Below, one piece after another: positions 36,343-43,420 of a stretch of 64,000 nt of DNA. The position numbers and the translations under genes are program-made. This DNA is from Planctomycetota bacterium. GTDB lineage: Bacteria > Planctomycetota > MHYJ01 > WSZJ01 > JACPWG01. The stretch is from the NCBI GenBank assembly GCA_016197205.1, contig JACPWG010000067.1:1-64000 (forward strand). Direction: 5' to 3'. Every line of letters starts with the position of its first letter. Within the stretch, counting starts at the first letter, position 1. Under the pieces are notes generated by a model. That model made no database searches, was not told where the DNA came from, and saw nothing but the letters and a program-made list of their open reading frames with translations.

Positions 36343-37047
36343 TCAATTCTCCACTCTCCCTTCCCCATACGGCGCCGGGTCCTGCAGCCCCGCCTCGCGG
36401 AAGCCCTTCAGCCGAAGGAGGCACGAGTCGCATCGGCCGCAGGCCGCGCCTTCGGGCGAGGGGTCGTAGCAGCTTCGGGTGAGGGCGTAGTCCACGCCGA
36501 GGGCGAGGCCTTGCCGGACGATCTCAGCTTTGGTCATCCGAATGAGGGGCGTGTGGATCTTGAAACTCGCCCCGCCCTCCACGCCGGCCTTGGTGGCCAG
36601 CCGAGCCATGCGCTCGAAGGCCTCGATGTACTCGGGGCGGCAGTCGGGATAGCCGCTGTAGTCGAGCGCGTTCACGCCGAGGAAGATGTCCTGCGCGCAG
36701 AGGACCTCGGCCCACGCAAGGGCGAAGGACAGGAAGATCGTGTTCCTCGCCGGGACGTAGGTGCTGGGGATGCCCTTGGACATCTCGTCGGGCGATCGTC
36801 CTTTGGGGACCTCGGCGTCGCTCGTGAGGGCGGAGCCTCCGAACTGCCGGAGATCGATGTTGACCACCACGTGCTGGGCGGCCCCGAGGGCGGCGGCGAC
36901 GCGACGCGCGGCCTCGACCTCGACCTGGTGACGCTGGCCGTAGCGAAAGGTCATCGCGTGCCCCGCGAAGCCGCTCTTCCGCGCGAGCGCGAAGGCGGTC
37001 GCGGAATCGAGACCGCCGCTCAGCAGCACGACGGCCTTGGGTTGCAT
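36343..37047 (-). CDS. queC: 7-cyano-7-deazaguanine synthase
   Basis: 234 residues. QueC converts 7-carboxy-7-deazaguanine, ATP and ammonia into preQ0 for queuosine in tRNA. Seen: the ATP-loop [13 protein letters not shown] near the N-terminus, [23 protein letters not shown], and the zinc site [17 protein letters not shown] (Cys-x8-Cys-x2-Cys-x2-Cys). Length is normal. Start ATG 37047 fits family length; the longer frame adds basic low-complexity sequence. It stands alone, converging on the YaiO gene with 37 bases between, and diverging from the acyl-CoA dehydrogenase gene. A TAGAAT reading on the minus strand at 37110-37115 may be its -10. Confidence 0.95.
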   Translation of the reverse strand: MQPKAVVLLSGGLDSATAFALARKSGFAGHAMTFRYGQRHQVEVEAARRVAAALGAAQHVVVNIDLRQFGGSALTSDAEVPKGRSPDEMSKGIPSTYVPARNTIFLSFALAWAEVLCAQDIFLGVNALDYSGYPDCRPEYIEAFERMARLATKAGVEGGASFKIHTPLIRMTKAEIVRQGLALGVDYALTRSCYDPSPEGAACGRCDSCLLRLKGFREAGLQDPAPYGEGRVEN

Positions 37048-37177
37048 GCCGGTCACGAACGATCCTCGACGAAAGGAAGCGTGGCGTGGTCTTGCGCGTG
37101 AGGTGGGCCATTCTATGCGTGAGCCCTCCCGGATGCCAGCGCTTTTCGGAGGGTGCGAGTTCGTGTGTTCGTGGCGC

Positions 37178-37206
37178 TTGCACCGGGCCGTTCGTTGCGC
37201 TAGAAT
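37178..37206 (+). promoter_or_regulatory. Putative promoter of acyl-CoA dehydrogenase gene
   Basis: TTGCAC at 37178-37183 and TAGAAT at 37201-37206 with a 17-base spacer, 60 bases before the ATG at 37267. Confidence 0.6.
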
Positions 37207-37266
37207 CCGCCGCCGCTGAAACCTCCCCGGCCCCCTTGCCACCAGCTTCTACGACGAGAGGAACCC

Positions 37267-39108
37267 ATGGGACCTAGCAGCTACTCCGCGGATCTTCGGG
37301 ACATCGAGTTCGTCCTCTTCGAGCACCTGAACGCGGGTTCGCTCCTCGGACAGGGCCGCTATGCGCACGTCACGCGGGACGACGTGAAGATGATCCTCGA
37401 GGCGGGTCGGGACTTCACGCGCGACGTGGCCGCGCCGGCGAACGTCCTGGGGGATCGCACGGGGTGCAAATGGGACGAGGGGAAAGTGACGATTCCGCAG
37501 GCCTACCACGAGGTCTGGAAGGGCGTGCGCGAGCAGGGCTGGATCGGCCTCGTGGCGCCGACGGAAGCGGGCGGCCAGCAACTGCCGAAGGTCGTCGGCA
37601 CGGCGGTCGACGAGATGTTCATCGGCGCGAACCCGGCCTTCCACACGTACGTGGGGCTGTGTCGTGCCGCGGCGAATCTGCTGCTGCATCACGGCAGCCG
37701 CGCGCTCATTGATGCTTACGTGCCGAAGCTGCTGCGCGGGGAGTGGCAGGGGACGATGTGCCTGACGGAGGCGGGTGCGGGGAGCGACGTCGGGGCGAGC
37801 CTGACGCGCGCGTGGCCCGCGGGGAACGGCGCCTACCGGATCAAGGGGACGAAGGTGTTCATCACGAGCGGCGAGCACACGATGACGCCGAATCACGTGC
37901 ACCTGGTCCTCGCGCGCCTGCCCGAGGCGCCGCCGGGCGTGAAGGGGCTCTCGCTCTTCCTCGTGCCGAAGCTGCGACCGTCGGAGTCGGGCCAGTCGTC
38001 CATCCCGAACGACATTTACTGTTCGAAGATCGAAGAGAAGATGGGCATCCACGGCTCGTGTACGTGCGTGCTGAACTTCGGGGACAACGACAACTGCCTG
38101 GGTTGGCTGATCGGCGAGGAGCACCAGGGGATCCGGTGCATGTTCCACATGATGAACGAGGAGCGCATCGTCGTGGGCCTGCAGGGGCAGGCGTTGGCGG
38201 GCGCGATGTATGCAAACGCGCTGAAGTACGCGAAGGAGCGCGTGCAGGGGTCGGACATCGGGCAGGGGAAGAGCATCACCGAGGAGAAGGTGACGATCGT
38301 GCAGCATCCGGACGTGCGGCGGATGCTGATGAACGTGCGCGCGTTGGCGGAGGGGGGGCGGGCGTTGCTGTACGCCGCTTCGCTGGAGAACGACCTGGCG
38401 GAGACGGCGGCGACGCCGGAGGAGCGGGCGCGGCATGCGGAGCGGCTCGCGCTCTTGACGCCGATCTGCAAGGCGTGGGGCTCCGATACGGGCGTGGACG
38501 CGTGCGGGCTGGCGCTGCAGGTCTACGGCGGGAGCGGGTTCATCGCCGACCATCCCGCGGAGCAGGCCTTGCGGGACGCGCGGATCGCGACCATTTACGA
38601 GGGGACGAACGGGATCCAAGCGATTGATCTGCTCTTCCGGAAGGTGCTCGGCGCGGGCGGGAAGCCGGTGGAGACGCTCGGCGCGGAAGTCGGAGAGTGG
38701 CTGCGGCGGCACGCGGAGCATGCGGCGATCCGCAGGGAGGTGGCCGCCCTGGGGCAGGCCGTGCAGGAACTGGGTCAGGTCACGAAGGCCTTGGCGGGGA
38801 AGGCCCGCGCGGACGTGAAGCTGGTGGCGCTGGGCGCGTCGCCGTACCTGACGCAATTCGGGAACGTGGTGGTGGCGTGGCTGCTCTTGCAGCAGGCCGT
38901 GATCGCCGCGGCGAAGCTGGGCGGCATGGAGGTGCCCGGCGACGCGGCGGCGCGGCAGCGGTACCTGGAAGGGAACGAGGAGGCGCGCTTCTACGCGTCG
39001 AAGATCGAGACGGCGCGGTTCTTCGTGCATCAGGTGCTTACGCAGAACCGCTGGAAGGCGGCGCAGATCCTGGGGGAGGACCGGTCGGCGCTGGAGGTGG
39101 TGCTCTGA
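37267..39108 (+). CDS. Acyl-CoA dehydrogenase
   Basis: 613 residues, the long form of the family with an N-terminal extension and a C-terminal helical domain. FAD-dependent oxidation of an acyl-CoA to the trans-2-enoyl-CoA in beta-oxidation. Seen: CLTEAGAGSDVGA and FITSGEH in the middle domain, a flavin/substrate region with MMNEERIVVGLQGQALA, and IYEGTNGIQAIDL, whose Glu is the expected catalytic base. The third base of many codons is G rather than C, a somewhat different codon choice from the ribosomal genes. It stands as a single-gene unit with a recognisable promoter. Chain-length specificity cannot be told. Confidence 0.93.
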   Translation: MGPSSYSADLRDIEFVLFEHLNAGSLLGQGRYAHVTRDDVKMILEAGRDFTRDVAAPANVLGDRTGCKWDEGKVTIPQAYHEVWKGVREQGWIGLVAPTEAGGQQLPKVVGTAVDEMFIGANPAFHTYVGLCRAAANLLLHHGSRALIDAYVPKLLRGEWQGTMCLTEAGAGSDVGASLTRAWPAGNGAYRIKGTKVFITSGEHTMTPNHVHLVLARLPEAPPGVKGLSLFLVPKLRPSESGQSSIPNDIYCSKIEEKMGIHGSCTCVLNFGDNDNCLGWLIGEEHQGIRCMFHMMNEERIVVGLQGQALAGAMYANALKYAKERVQGSDIGQGKSITEEKVTIVQHPDVRRMLMNVRALAEGGRALLYAASLENDLAETAATPEERARHAERLALLTPICKAWGSDTGVDACGLALQVYGGSGFIADHPAEQALRDARIATIYEGTNGIQAIDLLFRKVLGAGGKPVETLGAEVGEWLRRHAEHAAIRREVAALGQAVQELGQVTKALAGKARADVKLVALGASPYLTQFGNVVVAWLLLQQAVIAAAKLGGMEVPGDAAARQRYLEGNEEARFYASKIETARFFVHQVLTQNRWKAAQILGEDRSALEVVL

Positions 39109-39335
39109 GACGGGGCCGGCGCGGCGGCGTCCAGGCAGTTCCGCTGGAACCCCGAGTTTACTTGCTTCGCAGACTCCGCGTCAAGCGCGACGCTGTCCTC
39201 GCGGCTCACGACGTTGTTCCTACGGCGGTAACGCGGGTTGAAGAGCAGTGCCGCTCCGCCTGCCCGACGAGTCCGACCGAGCCCACTCCCGTCCCCACTA
39301 CCTTGTAGGGTTCTCGTAGGCCGAAGCGGCCTCCC

Positions 39336-39707
39336 GTGGCGGTCCCCGCTCCCTACCATCGGCTGCTCGTGTTCGTCCCGGAGGGCGACCGGACCTCGAA
39401 GTCGCTTCCGGTGGATCTGCAAGACCGATGGGTAATCAAGTTGCTCAACCTCTTCGCCGAGCTGTTTGGTGGCGCGACCGCCTACGGTCGCGGCGTCGGC
39501 GTGTGGCGTGACCCTGCCGCGAGAACCTATTGGGACCGCGTGACCGTGATTGAATCTTGGGTTGACCCGGCCCTTCTGAACCGCTCGCGGCGGATGAACC
39601 GGCTGGGGCGGACTCTCTCCCGCATGTGCGCGGCCTTGAATCAGAGGGTTGTCGGGTGTATCCTGGACGGCAAGTGGATTCCCTATTCGCGGAGGCGCAA
39701 GCCGTGA
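39336..39707 (+). CDS. Small protein of unknown function
   Basis: 123 residues from a GTG. Not recognised. The sequence looks like a folded small domain (hydrophobic VVGCILDGKWIPYSRRRKP at the end, KSLPVDLQDRWVIKLLNLFAE near residue 25). Its stop overlaps the start of a second small ORF by GTGA, supporting translation of both. No strong ribosome site. Could be an antitoxin-like or phage-type accessory gene by size and pairing, but no motif shows this. Confidence 0.55.
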   Translation: MAVPAPYHRLLVFVPEGDRTSKSLPVDLQDRWVIKLLNLFAELFGGATAYGRGVGVWRDPAARTYWDRVTVIESWVDPALLNRSRRMNRLGRTLSRMCAALNQRVVGCILDGKWIPYSRRRKP

Positions 39708-39931
39708 CCCTTTCCCTCGAAGAGCTGCTTGACCGTGCCATGAAGAAAGCAGGCTTTCGACGTCTCGCCGTGGCTCCCGCCCCGCTTGGGCGCAAGAATT
39801 CCCCCGCGGCGAAGCCGGCTCGAAAAACACGAAGCGCCACGGGCAGGCGTCGCACCGATAGTCGTCCCCCTCCCGCGCTCTCCCCCTTCCCCTTCCGACC
39901 CACCACCAACCCGAACGTCGGGCACGAATGA
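39704..39931 (+). CDS. Small basic protein coupled to the gene upstream
   Basis: 75 residues. Begins MTLSLEELLDRAMKKAGFRRLAV, a helix-like segment, and continues as a basic, proline-rich unfolded tail. The GTG start overlaps the previous stop (GTGA). Not recognised. The coupling argues it is real and works with the 123-residue protein. Confidence 0.45.
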   Translation: MTLSLEELLDRAMKKAGFRRLAVAPAPLGRKNSPAAKPARKTRSATGRRRTDSRPPPALSPFPFRPTTNPNVGHE

Positions 39932-40477
39932 AGTGCGCCGGGAAGGCACGGGAGGAATCCACGAAGTCGCGATGGCCTGGCCGCGGGGGGCCGATGAGCA
40001 TGCGACTTGAGTCTGCCTTGTGGTGCAGGGCTTCCGCCCTGCACCCGCTCCCGCACGGCTAGTCTGAAGCTCCACCCCGACAGACTGTGGCCGCCCCCGC
40101 ATTCCAAAGGGTTGGCGACTTCAACACTGAGCGTCCCGATAGAACCGCACGATCGCACGCCTGATCCCTGCCCGCGGCACCTGCGGGAAGCGCCGCCCCT
40201 GGTCCGCACCCATGGCAATAGGTCCGAGGCCGGCGCCGCGGCCCTCGCCCTCCACCTGGACCGGCACGCAGCGGGGCTTGCGGTGGTGAGCGCACGCGCA
40301 AAAATAACTGCCCAGATTCGGACCTCGAGGTTCTTGGGGGCGCGGCCCTCTGGCCCGCGCCCCCAGGCATCGGTCGATCCACGAAAGTGTAAAGTAATTC
40401 TTGCGCGGGCGCCAAGGTCCGGCGCCAGGCGCATCAAGGGCCAAGCCGCCGGCAGGCCTCTTCGCGAAGGCCCCCGG
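39932..40477. other. Gene-poor interval with hairpin and C element
   Basis: Holds the hairpin GTGCAGGGCTTCCGCCCTGCAC at 40023-40044 (similar at 34696, 62594 and 62715) and the C element at 40290-40413. No gene recognised. Confidence 0.55.
40290..40413 (-). repeat. C element copy 2
   Basis: 124 bases, inverse orientation to 9411-9556. Begins GCGCACGCGCAAAAATAACTG and ends AAGTAATTCTTGCGCGGGCGC; shares the internal GGGGGCGCGGCCCTCTGGCCC palindrome core and GGATCGACCGAxGCC. Shorter than copy 1 by the loss of one arm of the central palindrome. Confidence 0.8.
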
Positions 40478-40585
40478 ATGACGTGCGAGGTGGAGGTGTG
40501 CGGAAAACCCGTGAAGGGGAAGAGGCGATCCTGGGCGCACTACCAGGCAGCGCGACGGGCACGCGCGAAGGGCTCCAGCGAGTGA
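40478..40585 (+). CDS. Tiny protein with CxxxxC...H knuckle-like motif
   Basis: 35 residues from an ATG. CEVEVCGKPVKGK followed by AHYQAARR follows the pattern of small bacterial zinc-finger motifs of the type C-x4-C-x-R/KPVxAKGLCxxHYxRxRR, but the third Cys is missing (RRSW instead of GLC). May be a fragment or degenerate remnant of such a gene. Confidence 0.35.
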   Translation: MTCEVEVCGKPVKGKRRSWAHYQAARRARAKGSSE

Positions 40586-40613
40586 CGCGCACGCCTTCGC
40601 CAAAGCACCGCAG

Positions 40614-40642
40614 TTGACATTCCGGGGCTCCTGGCGGATAAG
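40614..40642 (+). promoter_or_regulatory. Putative promoter of the antitoxin gene
   Basis: TTGACA at 40614-40619 and GATAAG at 40637-40642, spacer 17, about 37 bases before the antitoxin ATG. Antitoxin operons of this type are usually autorepressed at such a site. Confidence 0.6.
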
Positions 40643-40678
40643 TAGCAGAGTGTACATTCTGCCTTCCGGAGGCCGACC

Positions 40679-41053
40679 ATGTTTCAACTCGACGCGACCA
40701 AGGCCCGCGCGCGCTACTCCGAGCTCCTGAGCCGGGTGCAATTCGGCGGCGAGCGTATCCTTCTGCAGCGGAGCGGCAAACCCGCCGTTGCGCTCGTGCC
40801 CGTCGAAGACCTGGCGCTCCTCGAAAGCACAGCCGACCTCTTCGCCCTCCAGGACGCCCTTGAGCGTCTCGAAAAGGCGATCGGACGCAAGGGCGGGAAA
40901 ATCCCGCGGTCGCTCGCCCGCGCTCGCGAGACGCTGGAGGCCCTGGAGGACCGGCATGCCGTCGCCGCGTCGAAGCGGGCGGAGGCGGAGATGGAGGCGA
41001 ACGGGGGGAAGCCGATTCCCTGGGAGGACGTGAAGCGACGGGCCGGTTTGTAG
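40679..41053 (+). CDS. Phd/YefM-type antitoxin
   Basis: 124 residues. The N-terminus FQLDATKARARYSELLSRVQFGGERILLQRSGKPAVALVPVED, read in parts, is the Phd/YefM fold: KARARYSELL, then RILLQRSGKPAVALVP. It binds operator DNA as a dimer, and its C-terminal helices wrap the toxin. Longer than the typical 80-90 residues because of a charged helical C-terminus. The partner RelE-like gene starts 3 bases after its stop but is broken by a stop codon, so this antitoxin may be an orphan now. Confidence 0.85.
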   Translation: MFQLDATKARARYSELLSRVQFGGERILLQRSGKPAVALVPVEDLALLESTADLFALQDALERLEKAIGRKGGKIPRSLARARETLEALEDRHAVAASKRAEAEMEANGGKPIPWEDVKRRAGL

Positions 41054-41056
41054 ACC

Positions 41057-41323
41057 ATGTCGTACACCGTCTGCCTTACGCCGCGTGCTCAGAGAGACTT
41101 CTTTTCCCTCCCTCCCGAGGCGCAGGCTTAAATCCGCCCGAAGCTCGACGCCCTCGCGAACCACCCGCGGTCGCCGGGTTCCCGGAAGATGCGAGGCGGC
41201 GGAAACCGTTACCGGATCAGGGTGGGCGACTATCGGGTGATCTATCGAATCGACGACGCAGAGAGGGTGGTCACGGTGACGAGGATCGGGCGCCGGAGCG
41301 GAGGGTACGATAACTGCCCGTGA
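41057..41323 (+). pseudogene. RelE/ParE-type toxin gene inactivated by a nonsense codon
   Basis: Read through, the 89-codon frame gives SYTVCLTPRAQRDFFSLPP, then a TAA at codon 25 (41129-41131), then IRPKLDALANHPR, RKMRGGGNRYRIRVGDYRVIYRID and VVTVTRIGRRSG, which is the complete RelE/ParE mRNA-interferase fold with the GDYRVIYRI strand. Everything except the stop is intact and in one frame, so this is a recent single-codon loss. The gene follows the Phd-type antitoxin by 3 bases, the usual antitoxin-toxin order. TAA rather than TGA rules out selenocysteine recoding despite the tRNA-Sec next door. Confidence 0.85.
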
Positions 41324-41495
41324 GGCTGGGCTCCGGGCGGAGAGGGATTCTGCGCGGTGGCGCGATGCGCCGGGTGGTCGCGGCGAGTCTGGGGGCTGGG
41401 GCTGGGGGTCGAAAAGTGTGATGCCTGCGTGATGCCGGCCAAATGTCGGCGGTCGGCGCGCCTCCGCGCGGCGCGGTGAAGGCGGCAACCCGAAG

Positions 41496-41591
41496 TGGCG
41501 GGAGTGCATGGGAATCGAACCCACCCGACCCCTTGTGGAGGTCGCACCGGATTTGAAGTCCGGGAGGTCCACCAGGAACCTTTCCACTCCC
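41496..41591 (-). tRNA. selC: Selenocysteine tRNA (anticodon UCA)
   Basis: 96 bases including an encoded CCA. Minus-strand reading starts GGGAGTGG and ends GCACTCCCGCCA. Features that single out tRNA-Sec: long acceptor stem (seven clear pairs, the eighth is G opposite G), a six-pair D stem (AGGTTC/GGACCT), anticodon loop CTTCAAA with UCA, a long variable arm (GCGACCTCCACAAGGGGTCG) and the T loop TTCGATT. It reads UGA as selenocysteine with SelA, SelB and SelD, none of which is in the window. Implies selenoproteins elsewhere in the genome. Confidence 0.95.
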
Positions 41592-41605
41592 GAGGAGAGC
41601 GGGGG

Positions 41606-41635
41606 ATTATGTCCGGGGGGGACGGCGGCTGTCAA
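41606..41635 (-). promoter_or_regulatory. Putative tRNA-Sec promoter
   Basis: On the minus strand TTGACA (41630-41635) and CATAAT (41606-41611) are separated by 18 bases, ending 15 bases before the mature 5' end of the tRNA. Confidence 0.75.
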
Positions 41636-41675
41636 GGCAAAACCCCGGCAGCGAGGGCGCGGCGGCCTCGAATGC

Positions 41676-41705
41676 TTGACCCGGGGGAAGAGGGCTCGGT
41701 AAGAT
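41676..41705 (+). promoter_or_regulatory. Putative promoter of Ig-like protein pair
   Basis: TTGACC at 41676-41681 and TAAGAT at 41700-41705, spacer 18, 54 bases before the GTG at 41759. It stands back to back with the tRNA-Sec promoter. Confidence 0.6.
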
Positions 41706-41758
41706 AAGGGGCTCGGCCTGAATGCGCGCGAATACTACCCCCTCCGAAGGAGCCCACC

Positions 41759-42370
41759 GTGAGAGTCATCCGATGGCCGATGCGGGCGCGGGCGGCGACG
41801 GCGCTTGCATGGCTCGCGCTGATCGCAGGCGCGGATCGTCCGCTCGCCGCCGAAGATCCGCCACGCACGCCCGTCCGCATTGAGCTTTCGACCCAGCCTC
41901 CGGCCGACGCGATCCGGCCGTTTCCGACCACGGAGCCGACCACCTTCTCGGTGCGCGTGCTCGACGGCGCCGGGGCCGCCGTGCGCGATGCGCGCGTCCA
42001 CGTCACGCTCAAGTCCCCGCCCCGGGGCGCGCTCTTCTCCACCGGCTTTCCCATCTTCGAGGCGACCACCAGCTTCGCCTTCGAGGCGCCGGCGCACGAG
42101 GGCGTCGCCGAATTCACGAGCTTCCTGCCCATCCGCGGCGACTACGCCCTCACGGTCAAGGCCTCGCCGCCGGAGCGCGATGCCGCGCGCCTGGAGTACA
42201 AGACTCAGGTGTTCACCGTAGGCGTCAACGAGAACTCGGCGCAGGTCCGGAACGCCGCGATCCTCCTCGCCGGCCTTTTCGCCCTCGGCGCCGTGGCCGG
42301 CTGGTTCTTCGCGCGCACTCAGGGCCTCCTGCGCCTGGCGGAAACAACGGCCCCTTCGGGGGGGAGATGA
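41759..42370 (+). CDS. Secreted, C-terminally anchored Ig-like protein
   Basis: 203 residues. Signal peptide (ALAWLALIAGADRPLAA), a beta-rich domain of about 110 residues with TTFSVRVLDGAGAAVRDARVHVTL, GDYALTV, and a C-terminal helix NAAILLAGLFALGAVAGWFFA. The pattern resembles YtkA/FixH-like immunoglobulin-fold domains, where x-TTF-x-V-x-V-D-x-x-G-x-P-V-x-D-A-x-V is typical, but I cannot assign a function. GTG start with AAGGAG seven bases upstream. The stop overlaps the next gene by ATGA, and the next product has the same plan, so the two probably form a heteromer in the periplasm. Confidence 0.72.
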   Translation: MRVIRWPMRARAATALAWLALIAGADRPLAAEDPPRTPVRIELSTQPPADAIRPFPTTEPTTFSVRVLDGAGAAVRDARVHVTLKSPPRGALFSTGFPIFEATTSFAFEAPAHEGVAEFTSFLPIRGDYALTVKASPPERDAARLEYKTQVFTVGVNENSAQVRNAAILLAGLFALGAVAGWFFARTQGLLRLAETTAPSGGR

Positions 42371-42996
42371 ACATGCACGCAAGTTCGACGCGGTCGCGTG
42401 CCGCGGATGGGCTGCTCGCGACCCGCGCGGCCGCTCTCGCCGTCCTCTGCACGGCGGTCTTTGCCCTTCTGCCGCCCGACCGGCCGGCGCTCGCCGGACC
42501 CGGACATGGGGCGGAGGAGGTCGAGATGGGCGCGGGCGCGCCCATGGAAGACCTCGCGGTCAAATCGCCCGACGGCCTGACCCTCCGGATGAGCGCGGAT
42601 CCAAAGGTCTCGACGGTCGGCGAGCTGACGACCTTTCGACTCGACCTCGAGGAGACCGCGACCCAACGCGGCGTGAAGGACGTCACCTTCGAAATCGTGA
42701 TCGCGAACACCGAGCACGGCTTCCCGGTCTTCCGCGCGCGCGGCTTCGCCCCCGGCGGGACCTGGTCGTACCAGTACCAGTTTTTCGACGGTTCGACCTA
42801 CAAGGTCGACGTGCGCGCGATCGCGGGCGGCGGGGATCGTTGGAAGCCGGTGGAGGGCAGCGCGGAAGTGCAGGTGAAGGCCATCGAACCGCCGGCGAGC
42901 CTGGTGGCGCGCACGATGGGCCTCCTCCTGGGCGTGATGGGGGCGGGCATGGCGGCAGGCTACGCGGTGCGACGCGGGCTCGGCGCCCGAGGCTGA
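42367..42996 (+). CDS. Second membrane-anchored Ig-like protein of the pair
   Basis: 209 residues. Signal peptide, then a His/Glu-containing segment (GPGHGAEEVEMG), a beta domain with ELTTFRLDLEET, KDVTFEIVIANTEHGFPVF and TYKVDVRAIAGGG, and a C-terminal helix ARTMGLLLGVMGAGMAAGYAV. Same architecture as the gene before, with which it overlaps by four bases. The conserved GFPVF is also present there as GFPIF. Unknown function; metal handling is possible given the His-rich start, but this is only a guess. Confidence 0.72.
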   Translation: MNMHASSTRSRAADGLLATRAAALAVLCTAVFALLPPDRPALAGPGHGAEEVEMGAGAPMEDLAVKSPDGLTLRMSADPKVSTVGELTTFRLDLEETATQRGVKDVTFEIVIANTEHGFPVFRARGFAPGGTWSYQYQFFDGSTYKVDVRAIAGGGDRWKPVEGSAEVQVKAIEPPASLVARTMGLLLGVMGAGMAAGYAVRRGLGARG

Positions 42997-43081
42997 GGTG
43001 AGGCGGGCGCCGGGGGCCGGGGGCGGACGCGAAGTGGCGAGGCCACGGGCGGGGGAGGTTCGGAAGAGGCGCTCGCAGACC

Positions 43082-43102
43082 GGGCACGGCCGCGCCGTGC
43101 CC
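43082..43102. repeat. GGGCACGGC hairpin
   Basis: GGGCACGGCCGCGCCGTGCCC, a near-perfect palindrome followed by CTACC, as at 28870-28890. A terminator function after the Ig-like gene pair is possible but there is no T-run. Confidence 0.5.
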
Positions 43103-43138
43103 CTACCTGCGGATGCCGCGGCGACGCCCACTCCCGAA

Positions 43139-43393
43139 GGGCCCGTAGGAGAAAAACTCGCTCGTTAGACGGGCAGGGGGGCGACAAGAATTCTCAATGC
43201 TCAATTTTCAAGACTCAGACAAGGCTCAAGGTTCAATGCTCAATGACCACCACGGAAGGTAGCCCGAGCATGGAGTCGCGGACTCTGAGCCTTGAACTTT
43301 GAGCCTTGCCTGAGAATTGATCATTGAGCCTTGAGCCTTTTCCTGAGGAGCTCCCCGGTTTCCGAGCCGCATGAGTTGTTTCTTCACGGGCCC
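43139..43393 (-). repeat. A element copy 2, uninterrupted
   Basis: 255 bases, opposite orientation to copy 1. Ends GGGCCCGTAGGAGAAAAACTC and GTTTCTTCACGGGCCC. The interior shows the intact central junction, on the minus strand GAGTCTTGAAAATTGAGC, which is broken by insertions in copies 1 and 3. It is the reference copy of the family in this window. Confidence 0.87.
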
Positions 43394-43420
43394 TACCGCG
43401 GGGAGCCCGTGACTCTTCGC

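Noticed and set aside
41129..41131. Selenocysteine recoding of the toxin stop codon
   Set aside because: The codon is TAA, not TGA, and no SECIS-like hairpin follows.
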